Position numbers and translations under genes: made by a program
Part shown: positions 24,995-33,381 of the stretch, one piece after another
Position numbering within the stretch: the stretch's first letter is position 1
How the letters are laid out: the number at the start of each line of letters is the position of its first letter
Source of the DNA: Bacillota bacterium
GTDB taxonomy: Bacteria > Bacillota > Clostridia > Lachnospirales > Lachnospiraceae
Reading direction: 5' to 3'
NCBI GenBank assembly: GCA_023421505.1
Contig: JAEZTJ010000002.1
Coordinates: 1-34,869, forward strand
DNA: 34,869 nt
Notes under the pieces: generated by a model
The model's database searches: none
What the model was told of the DNA's origin: nothing
What the model saw: only the letters and a program-made list of their open reading frames with translations

Positions 24995-25560
24995 CAATTA
25001 AGTAAGGCCTTTAACCCTTCTGCATGATATACAATTAGATGCTTCAAGCTGTCCGCAAGCCGCCTTTCATCCCTGTAATTCTTTGCTATCTCAACTATAC
25101 CATCTATTAAATTATGAGAAAGTATAAAAGACATCAATTCTTTATCATTAAAGGTATCTGGCAGAAGAGAACAGATATGCTTTTTTAATTCTTGAGTAAC
25201 CACAGTCTTAGAGTACTCATACTTTGTTCCGCGGCTTTTGTCGGCCAATATGATGAACTTACGTTGATCTTTCACAATGAAGTCCCATACTAATTTGTAA
25301 ATTTTATCACTGATATTATCTTCCTTATTATTATGCACTAATAGCTCTTCAAATCTTGAATTAAGATATTGATAAAAAGCCTCAATCACAGCGGAGAATA
25401 TATCCTCTTTATTCTCATAATATAAGTATAAATTACTAACGCTAATTCCAACATTCGCTGCTATATTTCGAGTAGTCGTTCCCTCAAAACCCTCTTTATA
25501 AAATAAATCTTCAGCAACCTTTATTATACGTTCCCGTATTTCCTCTTTTAATACTTGCAC
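24994..25560 (-). CDS. TetR/AcrR family transcriptional regulator
   Basis: A 188-residue repressor-type protein. The N-terminal helix-turn-helix (about 8-55) reads RIIKVAEDLFYKEGFEGTTT, then RNIAANVGISVSNLYLYYEN, the standard TetR signature. The C-terminal ligand and dimer domain is unlike families with known ligands. The start is GTG nine bases after GGAGG. It has a strong promoter of its own and a terminator right at the stop. The nearest candidate target is the STAS-like gene downstream. Confidence 0.9.
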   Translation of the reverse strand: MQVLKEEIRERIIKVAEDLFYKEGFEGTTTRNIAANVGISVSNLYLYYENKEDIFSAVIEAFYQYLNSRFEELLVHNNKEDNISDKIYKLVWDFIVKDQRKFIILADKSRGTKYEYSKTVVTQELKKHICSLLPDTFNDKELMSFILSHNLIDGIVEIAKNYRDERRLADSLKHLIVYHAEGLKALLN

Positions 25561-25584
25561 AATAAAGAACCTCCGATCTTTTTT

Positions 25585-25613
25585 ATAATATCATATAAGT
25601 TTTCGACTGTCAA
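25585..25613 (-). promoter_or_regulatory. Sigma-A promoter for the TetR gene
   Basis: TTGACA, 17 nt, TATTAT on the minus strand, about 25 nt before the TetR start; near consensus. Confidence 0.75.
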
Positions 25614-25636
25614 CATTAAAACATTTTTAACTATAT

Positions 25637-25669
25637 GTAAAAGAGCCTTGATAAACAAGGCTCTTTTAC
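25637..25669 (-). terminator. Terminator at the end of the tRNA cluster
   Basis: A perfect 14-bp stem (GTAAAAGAGCCTTG and complement) with a five-base loop, seven bases after the tRNA-Leu gene. T-rich arm end CTCTTTTAC. Confidence 0.7.
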
Positions 25670-25675
25670 AATAAC

Positions 25676-25755
25676 TGCGGATGACAGGAATTGAACCTGC
25701 ACGGTCTCCCACTAGATCCTAAGTCTAGCGCGTCTGCCAGTTCCGCCACATCCGC
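25676..25755 (-). tRNA. tRNA-Leu (anticodon UAG)
   Basis: Acceptor GCGGATG pairs with CATCCGC, anticodon loop CTTAGGA, T-arm with GGTTCAATTCC and a short variable arm as in class II tRNAs. CCA is not encoded. Last gene of the cluster. Confidence 0.9.
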
Positions 25756-25811
25756 ATAGTCTTTTATATATAAAGTGAATGAACTAGTTACATCACAATT
25801 ATAGATAAAAA

Positions 25812-25884
25812 TGAGACATCCGGGATTCGAACCCGGGACACCATGATTAAAAGTCATGTGCTCTACCGACTGAGCTAATATCCC
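25812..25884 (-). tRNA. tRNA-Lys (anticodon UUU)
   Basis: Anticodon loop CTTTTAA, T-arm CGGGTTCGAATCCCG. The acceptor GGGATAT pairs with ATGTCTC using two G-U pairs. CCA not encoded. The 220-bp stretch to tRNA-Gln holds the inverted repeat described separately and otherwise nothing I can name. Confidence 0.9.
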
Positions 25885-26052
25885 ACATTAAATAAAATGT
25901 ACATATTGGCATTGATACAGAAGTAAAGCGTATTTGCTATCCATGATTGCTCATCGAAGCTATCTATAATGAAACAAAATCTAAAGCAAGATTTATAATC
26001 AAGAATTATACTTTGATTGTTCTTCCGTATGAATATAAATGCTGTCTGGGCA

Positions 26053-26111
26053 AGCCCAGTTTTTCAATTTAGTTATTTTCTTCAGCTTAGACTTTGCTGA
26101 AAAACTGGGCT
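26053..26111. repeat. Inverted repeat copying the tRNA-Gln 3' end
   Basis: AGCCCAGTTTTTCA (26053-26066) and its exact complement (26098-26111) are 31 bp apart. The second arm overlaps the 3' acceptor strand of tRNA-Gln. In the precursor RNA the arms could pair and compete with the acceptor stem, or serve as a processing or termination hairpin. Confidence 0.6.
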
Positions 26112-26177
26112 AGGTGGATTTGAACCACCGTAATGCAGGAGTCAAAGTCCTGTGCCTTACCGCTTGGCGATAGCCCA
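26105..26177 (-). tRNA. tRNA-Gln (anticodon UUG)
   Basis: Acceptor TGGGCTA pairs with TAGCCCA, anticodon loop CTTTGAC, T-arm GGTGGTTCAAATCCACC. CCA not encoded. Confidence 0.92.
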
Positions 26178-26257
26178 ATATCATTAGTTACTAATACAAT
26201 TTGGTCTTATATTGAAAACGAAAAGTCCTCACAGACTTTTCTAATGAATCAATATAG

Positions 26258-26332
26258 GGTGGGTAAAGGGATTCGAACCCTTGGCCTCCAGAGCCACAAT
26301 CTGGCGCGCTAACCAACTGCGCTATACCCACC
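26258..26332 (-). tRNA. tRNA-His (anticodon GUG)
   Basis: Acceptor GTGGGTA pairs with TACCCAC, anticodon loop TTGTGGC, with an encoded extra 5' G opposite the discriminator C, as expected for tRNA-His. Confidence 0.92.
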
Positions 26333-26367
26333 ATAAACAAATTTCAACTATATCTTTAGATGAAAAA

Positions 26368-26441
26368 TGTGCCAGAAGGGATTCGAACCCCCGACACATG
26401 GCTTAGAAGGCCATTGCTCTATCCAACTGAGCTACTAGCAC
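26368..26441 (-). tRNA. tRNA-Arg (anticodon UCU)
   Basis: Acceptor GTGCTAG pairs with CTGGCAC (one G-U), anticodon loop CTTCTAA, T-arm GGGGTTCGAATCCC. Confidence 0.92.
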
Positions 26442-26483
26442 ATTATGGTGTGATATGGTTTCGCTATGAAAAACCAAATATCA

Positions 26484-26554
26484 AGCGGGTGATGGGAATC
26501 GAACCCACGTATCTAGCTTGGAAGGCTAGTGTTCTACCATTGAACTACACCCGC
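26484..26554 (-). tRNA. tRNA-Gly (anticodon UCC)
   Basis: Acceptor GCGGGTG pairs with CACCCGC, anticodon loop CTTCCAA, T-arm GTGGGTTCGATTCCCAT; 71 nt. Confidence 0.92.
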
Positions 26555-26681
26555 ATATTTGTTACTATTCATTTTACATAAGTGAATTCGAATATAATTC
26601 ACTTGTATCATGCGTTACTATTGCTAGAAATATACATTCTTAACAGAGTGATTATCGATAATGGATATCTTGAAGTATAAG

Positions 26682-26756
26682 TCGGGGTGACAGGATTCGA
26701 ACCTGCGACCTCTTGATCCCAAATCAAGCACTCTAGCCAAGCTGAGCCACACCCCG
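26682..26756 (-). tRNA. tRNA-Pro (anticodon UGG)
   Basis: Acceptor CGGGGTG pairs with CACCCCG, anticodon loop TTTGGGA, T-arm GCAGGTTCGAATCCTGT. First gene of the cluster after the promoter. Confidence 0.92.
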
Positions 26757-26904
26757 AATTATAATGTGATTTGACAAGCAAACCAATTATGATCAACTAT
26801 ACTCTGGTTTATGCTTTTTTCTTAAGGCAGTTAGTAAATTCTTAATTGCCTTGTATTAAGCATTTTCAAGGTTTTACACTCGTTCCAGCCGTGACGCAAG
26901 AATT

Positions 26905-26933
26905 ATTATATAATAGCAAAGGTATATTGTCAA
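26905..26933 (-). promoter_or_regulatory. Consensus promoter of the tRNA cluster
   Basis: TTGACA, 17 nt, TATAAT: a perfect sigma-A promoter on the minus strand, about 150 bp before tRNA-Pro. The leader contains an AAGGCA...TGCCTT inverted repeat. It probably drives all seven tRNA genes. Confidence 0.85.
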
Positions 26934-27049
26934 CAGCTTTTTAAAACTTTTTTTAAATTTTATTATTTATTTTAATTCTTCTAATTATTGGTAATTCTCA
27001 AACAATTTACTCTCACGTATTTAAGCATATTATCCACTCTTAGTGCTAC

Positions 27050-27541
27050 CTAATCCTCCCCTTGATAGTAATTCAAAGTAAAGTGAGCGTCCCCCTTCGA
27101 ATCAATATCCATGATCAGGAAGGTTTCTTTTCTTTCATATTGTCTGGGTAATGCCAAACTTCCCGGATTGATTGCCCATACCTTACTGCTTAAATCAATG
27201 AGTGGGATATGTGTATGACCAAACATAACAATATTAGCATGATTTTTCTCTGCAGTTTCTTTTAAATTATTAATACTGTAATTAACTCCATAACGATGTC
27301 CATGCGTTAGCATAACAACATATTTCCCGATTTGAATAATTTCTTCCTTGGGCAGCCCGTTAAAAAAGTCATTATTACCTGATATCATCTCAATTGGGCA
27401 GGGGGAAATCGATTTTATATAATCTTCCCCTCCGTCATAATCACCAAGGTGTATAAATAAATCAATAGGGCTTACACGCTCTAAGGTTTTTAATACATGA
27501 TGGTTTCTTCCATGGGTATCACTGATTATTAATACCTTCAT
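27050..27541 (-). CDS. YfcE/MJ0936-type metallophosphoesterase
   Basis: A 163-residue calcineurin-like phosphodiesterase. Metal ligands are visible in SDTHG (Asp8, His10), HLGDYD, GNND, THGHRYG and FGHTHIP, the full five-motif set. Natural substrates of this group are uncertain. The start at 27541 (MKVLIISDTHG) has GGAGA upstream and matches the family; an upstream ATG at 27562 overlaps the rdgB stop by four bases but lacks a site. Third gene of the amidase-rdgB unit, 17 bp behind rdgB. Confidence 0.88.
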   Translation of the reverse strand: MKVLIISDTHGRNHHVLKTLERVSPIDLFIHLGDYDGGEDYIKSISPCPIEMISGNNDFFNGLPKEEIIQIGKYVVMLTHGHRYGVNYSINNLKETAEKNHANIVMFGHTHIPLIDLSSKVWAINPGSLALPRQYERKETFLIMDIDSKGDAHFTLNYYQGED

Positions 27542-27558
27542 CCTTGTTCTCCATATAA

Positions 27559-28155
27559 TCATGAAAGTTTTTGAACTAATACGTCTCTTATCGACCTTAA
27601 TGCTTGTCCCCTGTGACTTATTTTATTTTTTAGCTCCGAAGACATCTCGGCGGTTGTACACTTAAATTCCGGAACATAAAATATTGGGTCATATCCAAAC
27701 CCATTCGTACCGCATATTTGCCTTGCTATACAACCTTCTATCGTTCCTCTTCGCGTATGGATTTCTCCATCTGGAAAAGCACAGGCAATTACACAAACGA
27801 ATCTAGCACTGCGTTCTTCCCCTACAGCCTTCTCTAATCGATCAATAATATATTGATTTTTAATATTATACGATGTATCCTCACCCATAAATCTGGAAGA
27901 GTAAACTCCTGGTGCTTTATCCATATAATCTACCTCAAGACCTGAATCATCAGCTAGGACTATTTCACCTGTTAATTCCATTACAGTTTTAGCTTTAATA
28001 ATCGCATTTTCTTCAAAGGTCTTCCCATTTTCATCTATATCAGGATTCAAACCAGCTTCTTTTAGAGATAAGAGTTCTATATCTAGATTCTTAAGAATTT
28101 CTCTTATTTCTTTCATTTTCCCTTCATTTGAGGTAGCAAATATTATTTTCTTCAT
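27559..28155 (-). CDS. rdgB: XTP/dITP diphosphatase (RdgB/HAM1 family)
   Basis: Removes non-canonical purine nucleotides (XTP, dITP) from the nucleotide pool. The 198-residue protein has ATSNEGKMKEI, ADDSGLEVDYMDKAPGVYSS, GFGYDPIF and the C-terminal SHRGQAL. The start at 28155 (MKKIIFATSN) is chosen by family alignment and a GGAG six bases upstream; an ATG at 28179 with AAAGGA is the alternative. It lies 53 bp after the amidase gene. Confidence 0.94.
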   Translation of the reverse strand: MKKIIFATSNEGKMKEIREILKNLDIELLSLKEAGLNPDIDENGKTFEENAIIKAKTVMELTGEIVLADDSGLEVDYMDKAPGVYSSRFMGEDTSYNIKNQYIIDRLEKAVGEERSARFVCVIACAFPDGEIHTRRGTIEGCIARQICGTNGFGYDPIFYVPEFKCTTAEMSSELKNKISHRGQALRSIRDVLVQKLS

Positions 28156-28208
28156 GCTCTTCTCCACTCTACGTTTCATTCTAAATCCTTTATTGAGAAT
28201 CCTTGTTC

Positions 28209-29462
28209 TTATTTTTTTACAGGAAGTTCATTATAGGCTCTTATAATACCGTTATAGATTGCCTTTGCTATTTCCTTCCTATTTTCCTGCTTACTAAGGT
28301 AATTCATATCATTATCGTTTGTCAAATAGCCAACTTCTATTAATATCATCGGAATCTTTGCTTTGTCCATGATAAAAATGTCTTCCGGATGCTTTTCTAC
28401 AACACCACGGTTTTTTAGTCCGATATCATTTTTAAACTCATCAGAAAACAGCTTTGCAAGATCAAAAGCCTTTACTCCCTTAAATTCATTATTGTAATAA
28501 AGGATTTCCGATCCGTTTGGATAAGAGACCTCACTGGCATTACAATGTATACTGACAAAATAATCACAGTCTACAGCATTACCTAACTCTACGCGCGGTC
28601 TTAGAAAGACTGTATTATCATCGGTTCGGGTATAGTAAACCTTAATATTCTCCCCTTCAAGTAGTTTTTTCAGTTCTAACAAAATCCCCAAGTTTATATT
28701 CTTTTCATAATAATTCTCGCCTCTTGATAAAGCGCCGGCATCCTTGCCCCCATGGCCTGCATCAATTACTAATATTTTATCATACACTTCAGAAGGTTTT
28801 CTAAGCTCTATATAGTAATTATCAGCATCCTCATATATATTATAAGCATATACGCTGTCAAGCTCAATCATCAACTTAGCTGTATATAGCTTAGTCACTG
28901 TATCCTGGAAGGTTGTTATATTGAGACCATGGCAGGGATCAGCTCCATAATCTTTTAAAACAATCTCTTCCTCTTTGCCACTTTCTTCATCTACATGTTG
29001 GCTCTTTACTTCTGTGTACTTTGGCTCACCTATAAAGATCTCATCATTTCTAACACGCTGTAGTACATCTTTAGATAACTCCTCGAATGCTAGTCCTGAT
29101 ATAGTAAGTTGAATACTCTTTTTAATATAAATGTCCTCTATGGAAAGCGCTATTTGCTCCCCTTCTGGCTTTATAATAATTAAATAATTGTCACCAATAT
29201 TGTCACTTATATTATTATTAATCCCCTTACTTTGTTCTTGCAGCTCAGTGAAATCTATTATAGGATTATCCTTCTGAGTGTTTATTAATTGCATAACCTT
29301 ATCATTTGCTGAATTGGTTATATTTTCAATCTTATTAATCTGTAGGTTCTTGGCTGTTGCAGTAACTGCCTGATTTTGTTTTAAGGCAAAGGAAAATGAG
29401 ATTACTCCTATCATTAAGATAAGACTTTGCAGTGCTAATTTTTTAAGAAGTAACTTATCCAT
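28209..29462 (-). CDS. N-acetylmuramoyl-L-alanine amidase (Amidase_3), membrane-anchored or secreted
   Basis: Cuts the bond between muramic acid and the peptide in peptidoglycan. The 417-residue protein starts with a signal peptide or anchor helix (about 7-26), then an uncharacterised region to about 215 that may hold an AMIN-like wall-binding domain, then Amidase_3 (about 229-415). Zinc ligands and catalytic residues are His237 (DAGHGGKDAG), Glu253 (YYEKN), His in SIHCNAS and the last Glu in LIEVGYLTN. The ATG at 29462 is chosen by GAGG six bases upstream. First gene of a three-gene unit. Confidence 0.9.
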   Translation of the reverse strand: MDKLLLKKLALQSLILMIGVISFSFALKQNQAVTATAKNLQINKIENITNSANDKVMQLINTQKDNPIIDFTELQEQSKGINNNISDNIGDNYLIIIKPEGEQIALSIEDIYIKKSIQLTISGLAFEELSKDVLQRVRNDEIFIGEPKYTEVKSQHVDEESGKEEEIVLKDYGADPCHGLNITTFQDTVTKLYTAKLMIELDSVYAYNIYEDADNYYIELRKPSEVYDKILVIDAGHGGKDAGALSRGENYYEKNINLGILLELKKLLEGENIKVYYTRTDDNTVFLRPRVELGNAVDCDYFVSIHCNASEVSYPNGSEILYYNNEFKGVKAFDLAKLFSDEFKNDIGLKNRGVVEKHPEDIFIMDKAKIPMILIEVGYLTNDNDMNYLSKQENRKEIAKAIYNGIIRAYNELPVKK

Positions 29463-29550
29463 AACCAACCTCATTTCTGCGCTGCTTTATATTTTCCAAC
29501 GTTCTTTTGCTATTTCATTTCATTCTACAAAATATGTTAATATAAATCAA

Positions 29551-29579
29551 ATTATATAATAATATTATATCTTTCTCAA
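29551..29579 (-). promoter_or_regulatory. Sigma-A promoter for the amidase operon
   Basis: TTGAGA, 17 nt, TATAAT on the minus strand, about 90 nt before the amidase start. Confidence 0.65.
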
Positions 29580-29725
29580 TAATAATTTCACAAAACGTTA
29601 GTATTATTGTTGAATATTGGTGTCAAATACATTTCTTCATTATTGCAATTTTCCATATTTATCTATATAATAAAATAGTAACTTTTAATATAATTATTTA
29701 AGAACAATAACAGAGGAGAAATCAA

Positions 29726-30646
29726 ATGGGTGAAGTTAATTATATACAGTTAAAGCAAAAAGACGGTTATATTACAAAACTCACACATTATGTCTGTAAT
29801 ACAAAACCTAAAGCCAGCATTTTGATTTTACACGGCATGGCTGAGCATCAGAAGCGTTACCAGAATTTTGCCAATTATCTTCTAGATCGTGGCTTTGATA
29901 TCTATACCTATGATCATCGCGGTCATGGAACAGACACGAAGCTAAGTAATCTAGGCTATATTGCCTCTGAAGGCGGGTATCAGCTATTAGTTTCGGACGT
30001 TATTACGATTAGTATCTATGTAGAACAGAATAATCGTTGTAGTAAATTATTTCTCTTCGCTCATAGTATGGGATCAATCATCGCAAGAAATGTAATTCAA
30101 ACCCACGATCATTATCATGGTGTAATATTATCCGGTACTAATTTTCCGCAAAGGCCTTCAATAATGTTCGGATTAATCCTAACTCATATTATTAGCAAGT
30201 TGAAGGGACCAAAGCATAAATCCCCCTTTATTAATAATATCCTGTTTGGCAGTAAAAAATATATCTCCTTATCAACCCGTACTGCCTTTGACTGGCTTAC
30301 CAGAAGTAATCCGGTAGTAGGAGCTTATATTCATGATCCTTACTGCGGTTTCACCTGTACAGCTTCTTTTTATCATGACCTTCTAAAATTAAACCAAGTC
30401 GCAACTACAAAGAAGCTCATACAGGTAACCAAAAAGGAATTACCTATTTATATCATAAGTGGCGAAAAAGATCCTGTCGGAGGTTATGGGAAAGAAATTC
30501 AACGGCTTCTTACAGTGTTAAAAAAGGCTGGATTTATCAATTTAAGTTCAAAGCTATATCCAGACTGCAGACATGAAATTCTAAATGAGCTTAATCATGA
30601 AGAAGTTTATGAAGATGTCAATAATTGGATAACAAAAAGATTATAA
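29726..30646 (+). CDS. Alpha/beta hydrolase, lysophospholipase/monoacylglycerol lipase-like
   Basis: A 306-residue Hydrolase_4/serine aminopeptidase S33-type protein. It has the oxyanion HG (36-37), YDHRGHG (62-68), nucleophile Ser114 in AHSMGS, acid Asp in SGEKDPVGG (about 250) and His in DCRHEIL (about 284). It has no signal peptide. Such enzymes usually cleave lysophospholipids or monoglycerides; the substrate here is not known. Start ATG behind GAGGAGAAA. A shared terminator follows. Confidence 0.88.
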   Translation: MGEVNYIQLKQKDGYITKLTHYVCNTKPKASILILHGMAEHQKRYQNFANYLLDRGFDIYTYDHRGHGTDTKLSNLGYIASEGGYQLLVSDVITISIYVEQNNRCSKLFLFAHSMGSIIARNVIQTHDHYHGVILSGTNFPQRPSIMFGLILTHIISKLKGPKHKSPFINNILFGSKKYISLSTRTAFDWLTRSNPVVGAYIHDPYCGFTCTASFYHDLLKLNQVATTKKLIQVTKKELPIYIISGEKDPVGGYGKEIQRLLTVLKKAGFINLSSKLYPDCRHEILNELNHEEVYEDVNNWITKRL

Positions 30647-30771
30647 TTTATACTATTGCTATTGCCTATTATCCATATAACCTAGAGAATACTATATTTT
30701 GCTTTTCTTCAAAAGACTTTCTTACTTATGTATGACTATTCAAATTATCTATAATTTAATCTATAAATGTT

Positions 30772-30821
30772 AAAGGTCACACTTTGCCTTTCGCATATTA
30801 ATAAAGCAAAGTGTGACCTTT
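30772..30821. terminator. Bidirectional terminator between the hydrolase and the methyltransferase
   Basis: A perfect 16-bp stem AAAGGTCACACTTTGC with its complement around an 18-base loop, A/T-rich on both sides, between two convergent stops. Confidence 0.85.
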
Positions 30822-30825
30822 ATTA

Positions 30826-31980
30826 TTATTCGACTTTCACAAGCCTTGGCGGCTTTGGGCCCATATATTGATAAAAATAAGTTTTCATCATACCATTATA
30901 AATCTTACGATTTTTGTCAGCCTGCTTTCCTATATATTTTTGAGCATCCTCATATGCAGTTATTATATAGTATGACCATGAATCAAGCTCACCAAATGTC
31001 TTACCAATTTCTTTATATAATCCCGGCAGCTCCTGTTTTTCCTCCAGACGCTCACCATAAGGTGGATTAGTTATAATAAAACCATATCGTTTGCTGCTGC
31101 TTAATTCACACAAAGGTTTCTGCTGGAAATGAATAAGATGGTCTACTTCAGCCCATCTTGCATTCTGCCTGGCTGCTTTAATTATTTCACCATCTATGTC
31201 ATACCCCTGAATAGTCATCTGAGTATCCTTACGTACCAAGTCATTTGCTTCCTGTCTAGCCTGTTTCCAAGTACTCTCTGGAAACATTTCTAACCAGTTT
31301 TCTGCGAGAAAATTACGTTTACTTCCGGGTGCAATATTCGCACCGATCATCGCAGCCTCTATTGGGATAGTACCGCTTCCGCAAAACGGATCTACTAATA
31401 TTCTATCTTTATTCCAAGGGGTTAACATAATTAACGCGGCAGCTAAGGTTTCTGTAATTGGAGCCTTACTGGTAAGCTTTCTGTATCCTCGCTTATGAAG
31501 GGATTCACCTGAAGTATCAATGCAAACGGTAACCTCATCCTTTAATATAGTGACACGTATGGGATAAGAATTCCCGCTTTCTTCAAACCAATCCTGCTTA
31601 TACTTCTGCTTCATTCTTTCTACAATTGCTTTTTTCATAATTGATTGAATATCTGAAGGACTAAATAGCTTACTATTAACTGAATTTGCTTTCGCTACCC
31701 AGAATTTACTATCCTTTGGCAAGTATTCCTCCCAAGCAACCGCTTTGGTTTTTTCAAATAACTCATCAAAGGTAACAGCTTGAAAGGAAGCTACCTTAAG
31801 TAATATACGCTCTGTGGTTCGAAGGAACATATTAGCTCTCGCACAGGTATTTTGATCACCTGTATAGCTTACCTTACCATCTTCCACCTTCGTTATCTCA
31901 AATCCTAAATCCATCAATTCTCGCTTTAGAACAGCTTCAAGTCCAAAATGACAGGGTGAAACGTATTCAAATTGCTTCAT
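30826..31980 (-). CDS. THUMP domain 23S rRNA guanine-N2-methyltransferase (RlmL N-terminal/YpsC type)
   Basis: A 384-residue class I SAM methyltransferase. It has an N-terminal ferredoxin-like/THUMP region (about 5-155), SAM motif DPFCGSGTIPIEA (about 199) and catalytic ITNPPYGERL (about 308), as in RlmL-type m2G enzymes. The length matches the stand-alone form found in Bacillota, lacking the RlmK half of E. coli RlmL. The rhodanese gene lies 95 bp upstream on the same strand. Confidence 0.9.
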   Translation of the reverse strand: MKQFEYVSPCHFGLEAVLKRELMDLGFEITKVEDGKVSYTGDQNTCARANMFLRTTERILLKVASFQAVTFDELFEKTKAVAWEEYLPKDSKFWVAKANSVNSKLFSPSDIQSIMKKAIVERMKQKYKQDWFEESGNSYPIRVTILKDEVTVCIDTSGESLHKRGYRKLTSKAPITETLAAALIMLTPWNKDRILVDPFCGSGTIPIEAAMIGANIAPGSKRNFLAENWLEMFPESTWKQARQEANDLVRKDTQMTIQGYDIDGEIIKAARQNARWAEVDHLIHFQQKPLCELSSSKRYGFIITNPPYGERLEEKQELPGLYKEIGKTFGELDSWSYYIITAYEDAQKYIGKQADKNRKIYNGMMKTYFYQYMGPKPPRLVKVE

Positions 31981-32075
31981 ATAACCTCCGAGTAACTTTT
32001 TTCATTTTTATCCAACACATTTAGTATTGTATCTGCTATTTTAAATCTCTTTCGATTACTAGTCAATGAACAAAT

Positions 32076-32384
32076 CTATAAGCTTCGCTCCAATTTACCA
32101 CGATATGCATGAACGCCTCCATACAGGCTCTTTATATTATACCCATCTTTCATCAAATCTCTAGCTGCAAGTAAACTGATATTGCCTCTATCACAATAAA
32201 ATATAAGGAGATTATTAAGTTTTAGGTATGATTTCTTTTTATCAAGTTCATCATATGGGATATTAACAGCAGTTGGTATATGCCCCTTGTCATAATCTTC
32301 CTTATCTCTCAAGTCTATAATCAATACCTCTGGCATTCCAATATATTTAATAATATCATTTGTTTTAATTGTATCGAAAGACAT
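32076..32384 (-). CDS. Rhodanese-like domain protein
   Basis: A single 102-residue rhodanese domain with LIIDLRDKEDYDKGHIPTAVNIPY and the active-site loop FYCDRGNIS, Cys64 being the persulfide cysteine. The loop sequence differs from the common CxxGxRS. It may carry sulfur or be regulatory; no partner is evident. Start ATG behind GAGGTGG. Confidence 0.85.
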   Translation of the reverse strand: MSFDTIKTNDIIKYIGMPEVLIIDLRDKEDYDKGHIPTAVNIPYDELDKKKSYLKLNNLLIFYCDRGNISLLAARDLMKDGYNIKSLYGGVHAYRGKLERSL

Positions 32385-32457
32385 ACCTTATGTCACCACC
32401 TCTTCATAAAAAATATTCTCCCGATATATCATATTCAAATTGAGCCACTTTTGCTCA

Positions 32458-32501
32458 TAAAAAAAGAAGATACCCCAAAAATCGATTTTTGAAGTATCTT
32501 C
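32458..32501 (-). terminator. Terminator of the Ser/Asn/Arg-repeat gene
   Basis: GAAGATAC...AAAAATC pairs with GATTTTT...GTATCTTC and is followed on the minus strand by a run of T, 21 bp after the stop. Confidence 0.8.
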
Positions 32502-32521
32502 AAAATTATGACTACTTATTC

Positions 32522-32905
32522 TTAATAATCACTTTCAGAATCATCTAAATCTCTGAAGTTATTTCTGCTGCTATTAGCGTTTCTGGAAGAATTTCCAGAT
32601 GCATTTCTAGAAGAATCTCTGGAAGCAGAGTCTCTTGATGAATCTCTTGTTGACGCATCTCTTGAAGAAGCATCTCTTGATGAGTCTCTGGATGTTGTAT
32701 CTTCACATCTACTGCCGGAATTTGCATTACGGCTTGTACCAGTTGTATAGTTGCTAGTGTTAGCATTTCTGCTACCTGTTGAATAAGCGTCTCTTGTACC
32801 TGTAGTGTTGCTAGTGTTAGCATTTCTACTTGAACCAGTTGTATTTCTTACATTAGATGTGCTACTTGTTCCGTTTTTAGAATTATTATTATTACTTGTT
32901 GTCAT
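32522..32905 (-). CDS. Low-complexity Ser/Asn/Arg/Thr repeat protein, unknown
   Basis: A 127-residue protein not recognised as a family. The first half has SRNANTSN/TTGT repeats, the middle a single Cys (SGSRCED), the second half many SRDxS units turning into SRNAS, and the end is acidic (DLDDSESDY). The Arg/Asp mix makes it hydrophilic and likely disordered. It has a clean AGGAGG site, its own terminator and a candidate sigma-G promoter, so it is probably real. By analogy with other small, disordered clostridial spore proteins it may be forespore-made; that is inference. Confidence 0.72.
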   Translation of the reverse strand: MTTSNNNNSKNGTSSTSNVRNTTGSSRNANTSNTTGTRDAYSTGSRNANTSNYTTGTSRNANSGSRCEDTTSRDSSRDASSRDASTRDSSRDSASRDSSRNASGNSSRNANSSRNNFRDLDDSESDY

Positions 32906-32946
32906 AGTGGCCTCCTATAAATGAGTTAATTTGATATTGCATCAAT

Positions 32947-32976
32947 TATTATCTTCTATTTGCTTTTAAATATTCA
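32947..32976 (-). promoter_or_regulatory. Possible sigma-G promoter of the Ser/Asn/Arg-repeat gene
   Basis: TGAATA, 17 nt, GATAATA on the minus strand, 41 bp before the start. The sigma-G consensus is about TGAATA and CATACTA, so the -35 is exact and the -10 differs at two positions. Confidence 0.4.
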
Positions 32977-33319
32977 CTCTAATGATTACTTGTTTTAAAC
33001 TTTTCTGTATATTTTTGTATTTTTTAATTTTATAATATAAACCAGAGAATGAATTAGTATAATAGTAACCTTTTACTTATATAATTAGTAATTAAGAAGT
33101 TTTACTAATAGTAGTCAGCGTGTTTCATAAATGTCTATAATTAATAGTACTATTTGGCTATTTTATTAATTTTTTACTCAATTTTAGTAAAAACTTTAGA
33201 ACAAAAATCAAGATAATTATTGCATTATATGTATTTCTGTATTATAATAAACAAGTGCTAGAGATAGTATCTCCAGCACATTATATAACCCCTTATTAAT
33301 TATTTATACTCCCCTCATC

Positions 33320-33354
33320 GAAACGACCGCCTGGCTCCCCCTGGCGGTCGTTTC
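33320..33354 (-). terminator. GC-rich hairpin after the DUF6602 gene
   Basis: GAAACGACCGCC and its exact complement around an 11-base loop, 27 bp after the stop. The T-run is short. It stands out by GC content against its surroundings. Confidence 0.6.
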
Positions 33355-33381
33355 ACTATCATAATATGAAATTACTGTTTT

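Larger units (their letters stand above)
32906..33381. other. AT-rich gap with two hairpins and a promoter candidate
   Basis: No gene seen. It holds the promoter candidate at 32947-32976, a GTGCT-GAGAT/ATCTC-AGCAC hairpin at 33255-33279 and the GC-rich hairpin at 33320-33354; the rest is very AT-rich. Confidence 0.5.

Noticed and set aside
25666..26796. Short reading frames over the tRNA cluster (for example 26360-26581 and 26608-26796)
   Set aside because: They run through tRNA genes; the apparent peptides come from conserved T-arm sequence and are well-known false genes.
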